From contig NZ_ARYJ01000006.1 of NCBI RefSeq assembly GCF_000685215.1, positions 173,977 through 237,976 of the forward strand: a stretch of DNA of 64,000 nucleotides, read 5' to 3'. A model generated the notes under the pieces. The model ran no database searches and was not told the DNA's origin. It saw nothing but the letters and a program-made list of their open reading frames with translations. The stretch is from Hyphomonas jannaschiana VP2. GTDB taxonomy: Bacteria > Pseudomonadota > Alphaproteobacteria > Caulobacterales > Hyphomonadaceae. A program made the position numbers and the translations under genes. Below, piece by piece: positions 29,143 through 37,812 of this stretch. Within the stretch, counting starts at the first letter, position 1. The number at the start of each line of letters is the position of its first letter.

Positions 29143-29927
29143 GCCAGCCACCCTATGAAGCGCTGTCGCGTTCGATCAAGGGCAAGACCGCCCTCATCAC
29201 GGGCGCCGCCAGCGGCATGGGCCGGGCCACCGCCCACCTGTTCGCCCGCGAAGGCGCGAACGTCGCCGTCACGGACCTGAAGCAGGACGCCGTCGACAAG
29301 GTGGTCGAGGAGATCAAGGCCGCCGGGATCGACCATGTGAAGGGCTGGGCGATGGACGTCTCCGACGCCGCCACGATCAAGCGCGTCATCGACGAAGCGG
29401 CCGCCCATTTCGGCGGGCTGGAAATCCTGGTCAACAATGCCGGCTTCGCCATTCCGGCCGATATTGCCGAGGAAAGCTATGAGGACAGCTGGGGCCCCAG
29501 CATCAATGTCATGCTGACCAGCCACCAGCGTGCCATCCGCGCGGCACTGCCCTATATGCGCAAGGCGGGTTATGGCCGGATCGTGAATGTAGCGTCTACG
29601 GAAGGCCTCGGCGCGACGCCCGGCAACAGCCCCTATGTCGCCGCGAAGCATGGCGTGATCGGCCTGACCCGCGGCCTCGCCGTGGACCTTGGCCGCGAAG
29701 GCATCACCGTAAACTGCATCTGCCCCGGCCCGATCAAGACTGGCATCACGGCGGGCATTCCCGACGAGCACAAGGAAATCTATTCCAAGCGCCGCGTGCC
29801 GCTGCGCCGTTACGGCATTCCGGAAGAGGTGGCCAACATCACCCTCTCCTGCGTCCTGCCGGCCGCCAGCTTCATGACCGGCGTCTTCATCCCGGTCGAT
29901 GGCGGCCTGACGATCAAGAACGCGTAG
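29139..29927 (+). CDS. SDR family oxidoreductase
   Basis: A 262-residue classical SDR with T-G-A-A-S-G-M-G near residue 20, N-N-A-G-F, the catalytic Ser in V-A-S-T-E-G and Y-V-A-A-K. The C-terminal V-D-G-G-L motif is typical of 3-hydroxyacyl- and 3-oxoacyl-reducing members. It is translationally coupled to the thioesterase gene before it, which suggests a joint role in acyl-CoA metabolism. The exact substrate is unknown. Confidence 0.92.
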   Translation: MSQPPYEALSRSIKGKTALITGAASGMGRATAHLFAREGANVAVTDLKQDAVDKVVEEIKAAGIDHVKGWAMDVSDAATIKRVIDEAAAHFGGLEILVNNAGFAIPADIAEESYEDSWGPSINVMLTSHQRAIRAALPYMRKAGYGRIVNVASTEGLGATPGNSPYVAAKHGVIGLTRGLAVDLGREGITVNCICPGPIKTGITAGIPDEHKEIYSKRRVPLRRYGIPEEVANITLSCVLPAASFMTGVFIPVDGGLTIKNA

Positions 29928-29938
29928 GGCAAGAACGC

Positions 29939-31138
29939 CTAGGACGAACAACGCTCATTGAGGATGGCGGCGGTGCGGGCGACCAGCGCGTCCGCCGCCG
30001 CCTCGTCCATTGGTCCAAACAGCACATGGGGGCCGAGCGAGTGGCCAAGGCCGGGCAGGATGTGCATCTCTGCCCGGTTGCCCAGAAACGCTTCTGCCAC
30101 CGGCTTCTGGAATTCGTAGCGTACCTGGGAATCCCGGTCGCCATAATAGAGCAGCATCGGCACATTCCAGGCGGCAAGTTTCCCGGCAACTGGTGCATCG
30201 TCCGTATACCAGTTCTGAAACCAGCTATATTGCGCCATCGGCGTCTTCGCGTCCGGATAAGGCGCCGTCGGCGGCATTGCCAGCGCCTGCAGCTTCGCCA
30301 CCTCGTAGTTCATCTTCTGCCCGGCCATTTTCCGCGCAATGGCCCCCGGCATCCACTTTCCAGACGGATGAAGATAGGGCTGGAGCTTGCCGGACACAGC
30401 GGACGGCGTGCCGGACAATCCTGCCCGCACCTCTTCATTGGTTGTCACACCATCACCATCCGCATCCATCTGGTGCAGGGAAAAGCCATCACGCCCTGAG
30501 AGCTGCCATCTGAACACGTCTGCCGGCGCCTGCAGCGGCCCGCCGATACCGACCACGAGATCCGGTGCGACCGCATCCGCCGCAGCGAGACCGGCGATAT
30601 GCTGGAGGCCCTCGGAATGGCCGAGCAGGGCGATGCAGGCCGCTGGTCCGCCGAAATCCTTACGCGCCTGATCATAGACGGCACCAAGGTCATCCCGCTG
30701 GCTCTCTACCGTGGATGTTCCGGACACGGCCTTGTCCAGCATCTGTCCGTCCGCGGGCCTGTAGCGCACACCGCGCCGGTCATACCGGACAACTGCAATC
30801 CCCGCCTGCGTGAACCGGCGGGCCAGATCCGCGAACACGGCGTCGCGTTCCGTACCGGAATTGCCGAGCATGACGTCCCGATCAAAGAGACCCGTGCCCG
30901 CCGACAGAACGACCACAGGTTCGCGACCGTCGCCCCCCATGGGCACATCCACCTGCCCGGTTATCTGCGTGCCGTCTGCCGAGGCCACCGAAAAGGCCCG
31001 GCTGTCTGCACCGACGTCTGACAGGATCTGCTGCGGAGGCAGTTGCTCCACGTCAGGCTCTGCCGACGGAATGTCCTTTGAACACGCGGTCGCCAGCGCG
31101 GTGACGGCCACAAGCAGGAAGGACAGGTCTCGCCGCAC
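29939..31138 (-). CDS. Alpha/beta hydrolase lipoprotein
   Basis: A 399-residue alpha/beta hydrolase with a lipoprotein signal peptide (lipobox A-T-A-C near residue 19). The nucleophile elbow is G-H-S-E-G near residue 190, preceded by a G-G-D-G-R and Y-D-R-R-G oxyanion-side block, and the late G-L-G-H-S motif supplies the catalytic His. The predicted start is a GTG that overlaps the stop codon of the aminopeptidase gene (TAGTG), so the two are coupled. The substrate is unknown; an envelope esterase or peptidase partner is plausible. Confidence 0.85.
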   Translation of the reverse strand: MRRDLSFLLVAVTALATACSKDIPSAEPDVEQLPPQQILSDVGADSRAFSVASADGTQITGQVDVPMGGDGREPVVVLSAGTGLFDRDVMLGNSGTERDAVFADLARRFTQAGIAVVRYDRRGVRYRPADGQMLDKAVSGTSTVESQRDDLGAVYDQARKDFGGPAACIALLGHSEGLQHIAGLAAADAVAPDLVVGIGGPLQAPADVFRWQLSGRDGFSLHQMDADGDGVTTNEEVRAGLSGTPSAVSGKLQPYLHPSGKWMPGAIARKMAGQKMNYEVAKLQALAMPPTAPYPDAKTPMAQYSWFQNWYTDDAPVAGKLAAWNVPMLLYYGDRDSQVRYEFQKPVAEAFLGNRAEMHILPGLGHSLGPHVLFGPMDEAAADALVARTAAILNERCSS

Positions 31139-33810
31139 TACGGCATCGCGGCGAAGGCGGCTTCGAGGTCCGCTTCTGTCTCCGCTTTCTGGGCGATGCA
31201 GAGATTGATCTGCTCGCGTGCCTGCGACAGGGCGCGTTCATGGCCTTCGGCGAGGTCGCCATATTCCTCGAAGAGCGAGTTCAGCGACTCCAGGCCGTCT
31301 GCATCGCAGAAATAGGCGGCGAGCCCCGGCGTGCGGCGTTTCCACTGGGCCGGGATCGCTTTCAGGAAAGCCGGGAAATTGTCTTCCAGGAAGGCCCACA
31401 TTGCCGCGCGGGTTTCCGGTGCCTGCATCTGCAAGAGGGCCATAGTGTAGGTTTCGCGTGGCCCCAGTTCCGCCGACGCGATCAGGCCCCGCGTGCGGGC
31501 CGCCTGCGCCGGGTCCGTCACGCCGCCAAGCGCCATGGCGACCGACTGGCCGAAGGCCGGGTCGTCGATCGTGTCATAAGCCGTCAGCACACGATCATAG
31601 GCTGCCTCGCCGCCCTCATCCAGCAGGACGCTGAGGCCGGCGGCATAAAGGTCACTGGACAGGTTCACGTCGGAATCCGGATCGTCCAGCCATTTGTCCA
31701 TCTCCGTGCCGAGGCGCTCGCGGGCCGCCTCGCGCTTCAGGATCACGGCTTCGAACTTTGTCAGGCTGGCCTCGAGCTCCTTGTCGCCATCCCGTTCCAT
31801 CAGCCCCCACAAACGCTCGGTCGCGGCCTCGGCATCGGCCTGCAGGCCCGGCACATCTGCACCGTCCAGCCGGTCCATCAGGTCCGCATAGAGGTTCAGC
31901 ACCGCTGAGGCGACCGCGGAGTCCTCATGTGCTGCGCCGATGGCCAGCAGGCGGCGCAGCGTGGCCGCATCCATCTTGCCAGCCGCGAAGTCTGCCTGGG
32001 CGCTATCGATCGCCGTCAGGGCTTCCGTTGCGGGCAGGTCCGGCAAGGTGCTGATCAGGCGGTCCCAACCATCGCCCGCCAGGTTGAAGCGGTAATAGCC
32101 GGTACCGTTCGCATTCGGATGATACATGTCCGGGCAGTGCGCGCCCTCCAACGACATGACCTGTCGGCGCGCCTGCATCAGCGTGCAGGACCGGCCCGAC
32201 TCGTCACCTTCGCGCCAGGACACGCAGACAGGGATGATCCAGTGGCGTGCCGGGTCCGCATCGGAACCGAGCGGGCGATAGCGGCTCTGCTCCAGGGTCA
32301 CTTTCGCGCCGATACTGGTGCACTGAAGTTCGGTCTCCAGCAGCGGCACACCATTCTGCGTGACGAAGGATTTCAGCGAGCGGCCAATGTCCCTGTTGCC
32401 GGTCGATTTCCCTATGGCCTTGAAGAACTCCGCACTGTCAGCGGCGCCGTCGGCATATTCGGCGATATAGCGGCCTAGGGCCTGGCGGAAGGCTTCCGGC
32501 CCGAACCAGGCGTCCACCATGCCGAGCACGGCCTGGCCTTTATTGTACGTGATCGCATCATAGGCGTTGCGGATGTCGGCATTCTCGGTGATCGGCTGGG
32601 CCACCGCGCGGGCGCTGGACAGGCTGTCGAGCTGCATTGCGGAGATCGCATCGGCGACGGCCTGAATGTCATGTCCGCCATCCGGCTCCAGGAAGCCGAG
32701 CACAGCCGGCTCGGCCCAGCTGGCGATGCCTTCCTTCAGCCAGAGATCGTCCCACCAGGGCGGGGTCACGAGATCGCCGAACCACATGTGCGACAGCTCA
32801 TGCGCGTGCACGCCCTTCATGGAGCGCAGGAACAGAGCGCCCGACTTCTCATTGGCGAGGATCCGGCTTTCCCGGTACGTGATCGCAGCGGCAAGTTCGG
32901 TGGCGCCGGATGGCCATTGCGGCGCGGCGATGATGTCGAGCTTCTCATAGGGATAGGGCTGTTGCAGCGCGTCCTCGAAGAACTCCACCATGGCCGGTGT
33001 GATGGAGAGGATCGCGTCAAGCTCCTCGCCCTTGCCCGCACGGGCATAGCCTGTCAGCGGCACAGGCCAGTCGCGCAGCGCATTCACCGGGATCGTCCCG
33101 GCGGAAACCTTTTCGAAATTCCCCACCGCGATCGAGAGAAGATAGGTCGACAGCGGCCGGGTGCGCAGGAAGGTCACCCGGTCATAGCCTGCCTGGTCCG
33201 GCACGCGTGAGGCAATCGGCGTGTTGCCGATCGCCAGCATGTCGTCCGGCACGATCAGCGTGATGTCGAACGGCGCCTTGAAGCCCGGCTCGTCAAAGCT
33301 TGGCAGGAAGCGGCGGGCCTGGATGCTCTCGGACTTGGCCAGCGCATAGGCCTCGCCCTTTTCCTCCACCCGGAACAGGCCGGCGAGATTCGCGTCGAAG
33401 GCGGCGGTATAGTCGATGTCGAGCGTAATGCCGCCGGCATGAACTCGGTTCGGAAATCCTACCCAGACAACGCCGGTGGGGTCGACCTGGGTCCAGCTGG
33501 CTGGCCGCGTCTCGCCGCCTGCCGTGACTTTCACGGACGAGACGTCGAGGTCCGCCCCATGCATCCAGATGCCGGGCGAGGAGGCCTCAAGGTTCACATC
33601 AATCAGAACCCGGCCGGAGAAATGTGTCTCGCGCGGATCGACCTTCATCTCCACCCGGTAGGCGACCGGCTGGGCGACGCCGGAAAGCTGGCCCCGTGGC
33701 GCGGCCTCGCGCAGCGTGTCCATGGGCACGGCCCGCACCTCAGGACCAAATGCCGACGGCTGCACGCAGGCCGCCAGCAGGAGGAGAACGGACGCTGCCA
33801 GATACCGCAT
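31138..33810 (-). CDS. M1-family metallo-aminopeptidase lipoprotein
   Basis: An 890-residue gluzincin aminopeptidase. The zinc motif H-E-L-S-H is near residue 334, followed 18 residues later by the third ligand Glu in L-K-E-G-I-A-S-W. The exopeptidase motif, normally G-x-M-E-N, reads G-A-T-E-L here. A lipoprotein signal (M-R-Y-L-A-A-S, lipobox L-A-A-C) anchors it. The start at 33810 has AAGGAAG upstream; an open frame extends to 33936 without support. The C-terminal 300 residues form the helical ERAP1-like domain. It is cotranscribed with an alpha/beta hydrolase. Confidence 0.92.
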   Translation of the reverse strand: MRYLAASVLLLLAACVQPSAFGPEVRAVPMDTLREAAPRGQLSGVAQPVAYRVEMKVDPRETHFSGRVLIDVNLEASSPGIWMHGADLDVSSVKVTAGGETRPASWTQVDPTGVVWVGFPNRVHAGGITLDIDYTAAFDANLAGLFRVEEKGEAYALAKSESIQARRFLPSFDEPGFKAPFDITLIVPDDMLAIGNTPIASRVPDQAGYDRVTFLRTRPLSTYLLSIAVGNFEKVSAGTIPVNALRDWPVPLTGYARAGKGEELDAILSITPAMVEFFEDALQQPYPYEKLDIIAAPQWPSGATELAAAITYRESRILANEKSGALFLRSMKGVHAHELSHMWFGDLVTPPWWDDLWLKEGIASWAEPAVLGFLEPDGGHDIQAVADAISAMQLDSLSSARAVAQPITENADIRNAYDAITYNKGQAVLGMVDAWFGPEAFRQALGRYIAEYADGAADSAEFFKAIGKSTGNRDIGRSLKSFVTQNGVPLLETELQCTSIGAKVTLEQSRYRPLGSDADPARHWIIPVCVSWREGDESGRSCTLMQARRQVMSLEGAHCPDMYHPNANGTGYYRFNLAGDGWDRLISTLPDLPATEALTAIDSAQADFAAGKMDAATLRRLLAIGAAHEDSAVASAVLNLYADLMDRLDGADVPGLQADAEAATERLWGLMERDGDKELEASLTKFEAVILKREAARERLGTEMDKWLDDPDSDVNLSSDLYAAGLSVLLDEGGEAAYDRVLTAYDTIDDPAFGQSVAMALGGVTDPAQAARTRGLIASAELGPRETYTMALLQMQAPETRAAMWAFLEDNFPAFLKAIPAQWKRRTPGLAAYFCDADGLESLNSLFEEYGDLAEGHERALSQAREQINLCIAQKAETEADLEAAFAAMP

Positions 33811-33862
33811 GAATCGCTTCCTTGTCTTGTATGCTGCCCCTGCATAGCGCATCACGAGGGGC

Positions 33863-34861
33863 ATGAAACCTGCCCTGTCGATACTCGATCCGTCCCCCTT
33901 GTTCGAGGGCCAGACCGCCGCAGATGCCTTCGCCAATTCTCTGGCACTGGCCGAGGCGCTGGACGGGCGGGGCTGGCGGTCGCTCTGGGTGCAGGAACAT
34001 CACAATGCACGCAGCTTCGCAGGCGCCGCGCCGGAAGTCCTGATCGCCGCGCTCAGCCAGCGGACGCAGCACCTGAAGCTCGGCTCGGGCGGGGTGATGC
34101 TGCCGAACTATTCACCGCTGAAAGTGGCAGAGCAGTTCTGCGCGCTGGAAGCCCTGGCGCCGGACCGGATCGAACTGAGCGTGGGACGGGCGACCGGGGC
34201 GGACCCGCGCACCTCCGCCGCCCTGCTCGGCCCCGGCGCGCAGGCCTTCCCGACCATGCTGCGCATGCTGATGGACTGGATGCTGGACGCGAGCGGCGAG
34301 GCGCCCCTGCCGGAAGGCCACCGTGCCACGGGTATCCATGTCGGGCCGCGCGGCGCCCGCCCGGATCTGTGGATGCTGTCGTCTTCACCGGACTCCGCCG
34401 CCTTTGCCGGGGCGATGGGCCTGAAGCTCGCCTTTGCGGATTTCCTCGCGCCGGGCGGAGCGGGCGCCGCGATCGAGACCTACCGCAAGGCGTTCGAACC
34501 TTCGCCGTTCGCGTCTGAACCTTATGCCGCCGTGGGACTCGTTGCGCTGGCCGCGGAGACCGGGGCGGAAGCTCGCCGCCTGTCAAAACCCGCCATCGCC
34601 TGGAACCTCGCCCGCAGCACGGGCGACTTCCGCGCCTTTGTCCCGTCTTCCGAGGCCGATGCCGTGATCGCCGCCGCGTCGCCCGAAGCGCTGGCGGCCG
34701 CGGAAGGACGCGGCGTGATCGGCGCGGCAGGCGATGTCGCAGGGCAGCTCACGGCGTTCGCGGGCGAGCATGGCGCCGACGAGCTTTTCATCCTGACACT
34801 GGCGGAACGGAACGAAGACCGCATCCGCTCCTATGAGCTGATCGCCGAAGCGATGGCCTAG
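33863..34861 (+). CDS. LLM-class flavin-dependent oxidoreductase
   Basis: A 332-residue luciferase-like monooxygenase-fold protein of the alkanal-monooxygenase-like MsnO8 branch. Landmarks are S-L-W-V-Q-E-H-H-N, the L-G-S-G-G-V-M-L-P-N-Y strand that contacts the flavin, and D-R-I-E-L-S-V-G-R-A. The ATG follows a GAGGGG site. It probably uses FMNH2 from a separate reductase; the substrate is unknown. It is divergent from the aminopeptidase gene and its stop overlaps the convergent GST gene. Confidence 0.9.
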   Translation: MKPALSILDPSPLFEGQTAADAFANSLALAEALDGRGWRSLWVQEHHNARSFAGAAPEVLIAALSQRTQHLKLGSGGVMLPNYSPLKVAEQFCALEALAPDRIELSVGRATGADPRTSAALLGPGAQAFPTMLRMLMDWMLDASGEAPLPEGHRATGIHVGPRGARPDLWMLSSSPDSAAFAGAMGLKLAFADFLAPGGAGAAIETYRKAFEPSPFASEPYAAVGLVALAAETGAEARRLSKPAIAWNLARSTGDFRAFVPSSEADAVIAAASPEALAAAEGRGVIGAAGDVAGQLTAFAGEHGADELFILTLAERNEDRIRSYELIAEAMA

Positions 34862-35472
34862 CCCGCGAAGCCGCGTGCCTTCATGGCCTCGAACCAGCGG
34901 CCGAGATTGGCGTGCTCCTTGTGCGGGGCCCATTTCATCACGCCGCAGAAACCGCAGCCGATGAAGAGCGTGATGTCCGCAATGGAGAAGCGGCCGGCGG
35001 CGAGGAATTCATTGCCGGCGAGATGCGCGTCGAACCGCTCGGCCATCTTTTTCGCGGCCTTTTCGCCCTTGGCAGCAGCCTCGGCGCTCTGCGGCACTTC
35101 GAGCGGGGCCATCATGGGATGGGCATTTCGGAACCAGGTGGCAAATTGCATGAAGAACATCAGTTCCACGCGCCGGTCCCACATCTCGATCAGGGCCTTC
35201 TCCTTCGGATCTGCGCCCATCAGGTTCGGCTCCGGGAAGATGCCTTCGAAATAGGTGCAGATCGCCCGGCTCTCGGTGATCTTGGTGCCGTCATCCAGCA
35301 CCAGTGCAGGCACTTGCGAGAAAGGCGAGACTTCACGGTATTCCGCCGTCTTGTGCTCCTGCTGCATGATGGAGACTTCCTGGAGGTCGACCGCATCCAG
35401 CTTGCCCTTGGCACGCAGGAAGTAGACGACACGGTCCGGGTTCGGCGCCTTGGGGCTGTGATAGAGCTTCAT
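34858..35472 (-). CDS. Glutathione S-transferase family protein
   Basis: A 204-residue GST. The N-terminal thioredoxin-like domain has Y-H-S-P-K-A-P at the active-site turn, S-Q-V-P-A-L-V-L-D-D with the cis-Pro, and E-S-R-A-I-C that binds the glutathione glutamyl group. The C-terminal helical domain has the conserved F-S-I-A-D-I-T-L-F capping box. The start at 35472 gives the usual M-K-L-Y N-terminus; the longer frame is spurious. It lies 20 bp after the TonB receptor gene and may be cotranscribed with it. Confidence 0.9.
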   Translation of the reverse strand: MKLYHSPKAPNPDRVVYFLRAKGKLDAVDLQEVSIMQQEHKTAEYREVSPFSQVPALVLDDGTKITESRAICTYFEGIFPEPNLMGADPKEKALIEMWDRRVELMFFMQFATWFRNAHPMMAPLEVPQSAEAAAKGEKAAKKMAERFDAHLAGNEFLAAGRFSIADITLFIGCGFCGVMKWAPHKEHANLGRWFEAMKARGFAG

Positions 35473-35492
35473 GGGTTTCCTCCGATTATGTT

Positions 35493-37712
35493 CTAGAATG
35501 TCCGGCTGAGGCCGATCGTGGCATTGACTGGCTCGCCTGGGAAGTAGCGCGGCGTGCCGAAAGAGACATCTGCCCGGTCGGCATAGCGCTCGTCTGTCAG
35601 GTTGCGGATATTGATCCAGACCGTGTGCGTATCCGTCCAGGCCCAGGCCGCGCGGGCGCCGAGCACGGTATGTCCCGGATAGGTATACTGGTTGCCGGGA
35701 TCGGTGAAGTATTCGCCGATGTGTTCGACATTCAGCGACAGGGCCAGCCGGTCCGTTGCCTGCCAGTTCAGGCGCGCATTGGCGAGCCATTCCGGTGCGG
35801 TATCGATCTCGTTACCGTCGAGGATCGTGTTTGAGGCAGAGCCTGCAATAATGCGGTCGAACGTATAGGTCTGGTCCGACCAGGACACATTGCCGGACAG
35901 GGACAGCGTGTCTGTGAGGTCGTAGGCGGCGGAGACTTCGATGCCCTTGTGCTCGGTTGAGCCGTCGGTGACGTTCAGGCCGTCGGAGTCGCGGAAGAAG
36001 AAATTCTCCTTGTCCATCCAGTAGGCGGAGACATCGAAGACAAGCCGTCCGTCGAGGGCCGCGCCGCGTGCGCCAATTTCCACACTGTCCAGCGTTTCGG
36101 CATCGATCTGGCCGACGACCTGCAGGCTTTGCAGGCGGTAGAGGTCCGACACCTGCGGGGCGCGGGCGCCGCGCGCATAGTTGGCATAGAGATCGAACGT
36201 GTCGGAGACGGACCAGACAGCGCCGAGCTTCGGTGTCAGGAACTCATAGGAATCCAACCGGTCGGCGGGCACGTTGAAGCGGCCATTGATGCCCGCAGGA
36301 GCCTTCGTGCTGTAGTCATAGTCATGGCTTTCACCGCGGAGCCCTGCGAGGATACGGACATCTTCAGAAAGCGCCCATTCCAGTTCGGTCCACAGCGCCG
36401 CGACGGTGGTGTCGACGTCATAGTCATAGTGGACGCCCTGCGGGAAGCGGGAGTCGCCGGGGAAGAAGCCGAACGGGTCCGGCTGGATTTCGCGCAGGTA
36501 ACCGCTGGCCGCGTCGAGATCTGTGCCGACGCGCCAGGTGAGCTGTTCGGACACAGGCTGCTCATAGCGCACCATGACGCCGCCGCCGGTATGGCCGTTC
36601 TTCTCCACGCCGCCATTCGGCAGGAAGTGCTGGGAGAAGATCATCGCCTGCGAATGCGCATAGGGGATGAGGGTCAGTATGCCATCGAACAGGGGCCGTT
36701 CAAGACGCGCACCAACGCGTGCCGACCAGGCATTGCGATAGGCATCCGGATCGGGGTTCGTCTTCGCGATGTCCTCATCCTTGTAGGCATCGGCGCCGGT
36801 GATATAGCCGCCGGATTCCTGCTCGAGGTTCTGGCCGGATAGCCAGACGGTCGCGTCCCAAAGGCCCGGATTGAACTTGCCAATGAGGGAGAGTTTCTGC
36901 TGGCTGACATCGGTATTATCGCGCCAGCCAGTGTCTTTCATCAGCGAGAGGTTCACCAGCCAGTGCTGCCCCTCGTCCAGCTTCATGTCGGTGCGCCAGC
37001 GGCCGAGCGTGCCATAGGAGGCGCGCACTTCGCTGCCTTCGCCCGGTTCTGGCAGGATCACGTTGATCAGTCCGTGCACGGCATTTGAGCCGTATTTCGC
37101 ACTGCCCGGCCCGCGCACAACCTCGATCGCATCGGCGATCTCATGGTGCGGCTCGATCAGGGAATTGACGTTGCCGAAGGCAGGGGAGCGGGTGGGGACA
37201 CCGTTCTCGAGGATCAGGAAGCTGCCCTGCCCGGCTCCGCCGGTCAGCACCGGCGAACGGATGGCAATCAGATGCTCCTGCCCGGAATTCATCTGCACGT
37301 TCACGCCGGGCAGCTGGTTCAGGATTTCAGCCGGGTGGTCGGCGGCGGTGGCGTCAATCTGTTCTGCCGTCGCGAAACTCTGGCTGCCGGGATCGGCTTC
37401 AGACCGGTCACCCCAGATTTCGACCGGAGAAAGTCTATTCTCAATCCACCAGACGCGCTTCTGACCGGTTTCATCAACGCAAGTTCCTGCGCCTTGCGAT
37501 TTGTCGACCGGCGCATCGCAGGCAGGAAGCGAGACGTCTTCATTACCGGCTTGCTGCGCGAAGGCCGGTAGTGAGCCAAAAGCCATCGTCATCCCGGCCG
37601 CAGCGCAAAGCGCAGAGAGCCGGGAGCCAGAGGCCATCAGCGAAAGTCTGAGCTGAGTCCCGGACAAACGCTTCGCGTTTTCCGGGATGACACGATCCGG
37701 ACCAGTATGCAT
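35493..37712 (-). CDS. TonB-dependent outer-membrane receptor with repeat-derived signal region
   Basis: A 739-residue TonB-dependent receptor: a signal region, a two-Cys segment (about 65-85), a plug domain with L-N-Q-L-P-G-V-N-V, V-V-R-G-P-G-S-A-K-Y-G and N-A-V-H-G-L-I-N-V, then a 22-strand-type barrel ending in Phe. The ATG at 37712 has a strong GGGAGGAA site. The ATG at 37637 alone would give a clean signal peptide (MASGSRLSAL followed by an Ala-rich core, cleaved at A-F-A). Residues 8-41 are encoded by a 104-bp palindromic repeat (37588-37691). The gene follows nupC, so nucleoside uptake is one possible role, by inference. Confidence 0.92.
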   Translation of the reverse strand: MHTGPDRVIPENAKRLSGTQLRLSLMASGSRLSALCAAAGMTMAFGSLPAFAQQAGNEDVSLPACDAPVDKSQGAGTCVDETGQKRVWWIENRLSPVEIWGDRSEADPGSQSFATAEQIDATAADHPAEILNQLPGVNVQMNSGQEHLIAIRSPVLTGGAGQGSFLILENGVPTRSPAFGNVNSLIEPHHEIADAIEVVRGPGSAKYGSNAVHGLINVILPEPGEGSEVRASYGTLGRWRTDMKLDEGQHWLVNLSLMKDTGWRDNTDVSQQKLSLIGKFNPGLWDATVWLSGQNLEQESGGYITGADAYKDEDIAKTNPDPDAYRNAWSARVGARLERPLFDGILTLIPYAHSQAMIFSQHFLPNGGVEKNGHTGGGVMVRYEQPVSEQLTWRVGTDLDAASGYLREIQPDPFGFFPGDSRFPQGVHYDYDVDTTVAALWTELEWALSEDVRILAGLRGESHDYDYSTKAPAGINGRFNVPADRLDSYEFLTPKLGAVWSVSDTFDLYANYARGARAPQVSDLYRLQSLQVVGQIDAETLDSVEIGARGAALDGRLVFDVSAYWMDKENFFFRDSDGLNVTDGSTEHKGIEVSAAYDLTDTLSLSGNVSWSDQTYTFDRIIAGSASNTILDGNEIDTAPEWLANARLNWQATDRLALSLNVEHIGEYFTDPGNQYTYPGHTVLGARAAWAWTDTHTVWINIRNLTDERYADRADVSFGTPRYFPGEPVNATIGLSRTF
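37588..37691. repeat. 104-bp palindrome-ended REP-like repeat inside the TonB receptor gene
   Basis: It has perfect 10-bp terminal inverted repeats (GTCATCCCGG and CCGGGATGAC). On the minus strand its first half reads GTCATCCCGG-AAAA-CGCGAAGCG-TTTGT-CCGGGAC, the same core as the two 40-bp repeats around the GIY-YIG gene. The second half contains GCGC-ttt-GCGC near the other end, so both arms can form hairpins. It is read in frame through the receptor's N-terminal region with no stop. Confidence 0.88.
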
Positions 37713-37812
37713 GAACGCTTCCTCCCAAGCGGAAGCCTTGTGTTTCGTACGTGCCGCTGCGGCACGCAAGGGCCAGTCAGTCACGCCTGCGTGTCAGGCT
37801 TTTGTCAGCTGG

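Noticed and set aside
37751..37765. GTGCCGCTGCGGCAC palindrome between nupC and the TonB receptor as a terminator
   Set aside because: The loop would be a single base and no U-tract follows; it is probably chance or part of the leader.
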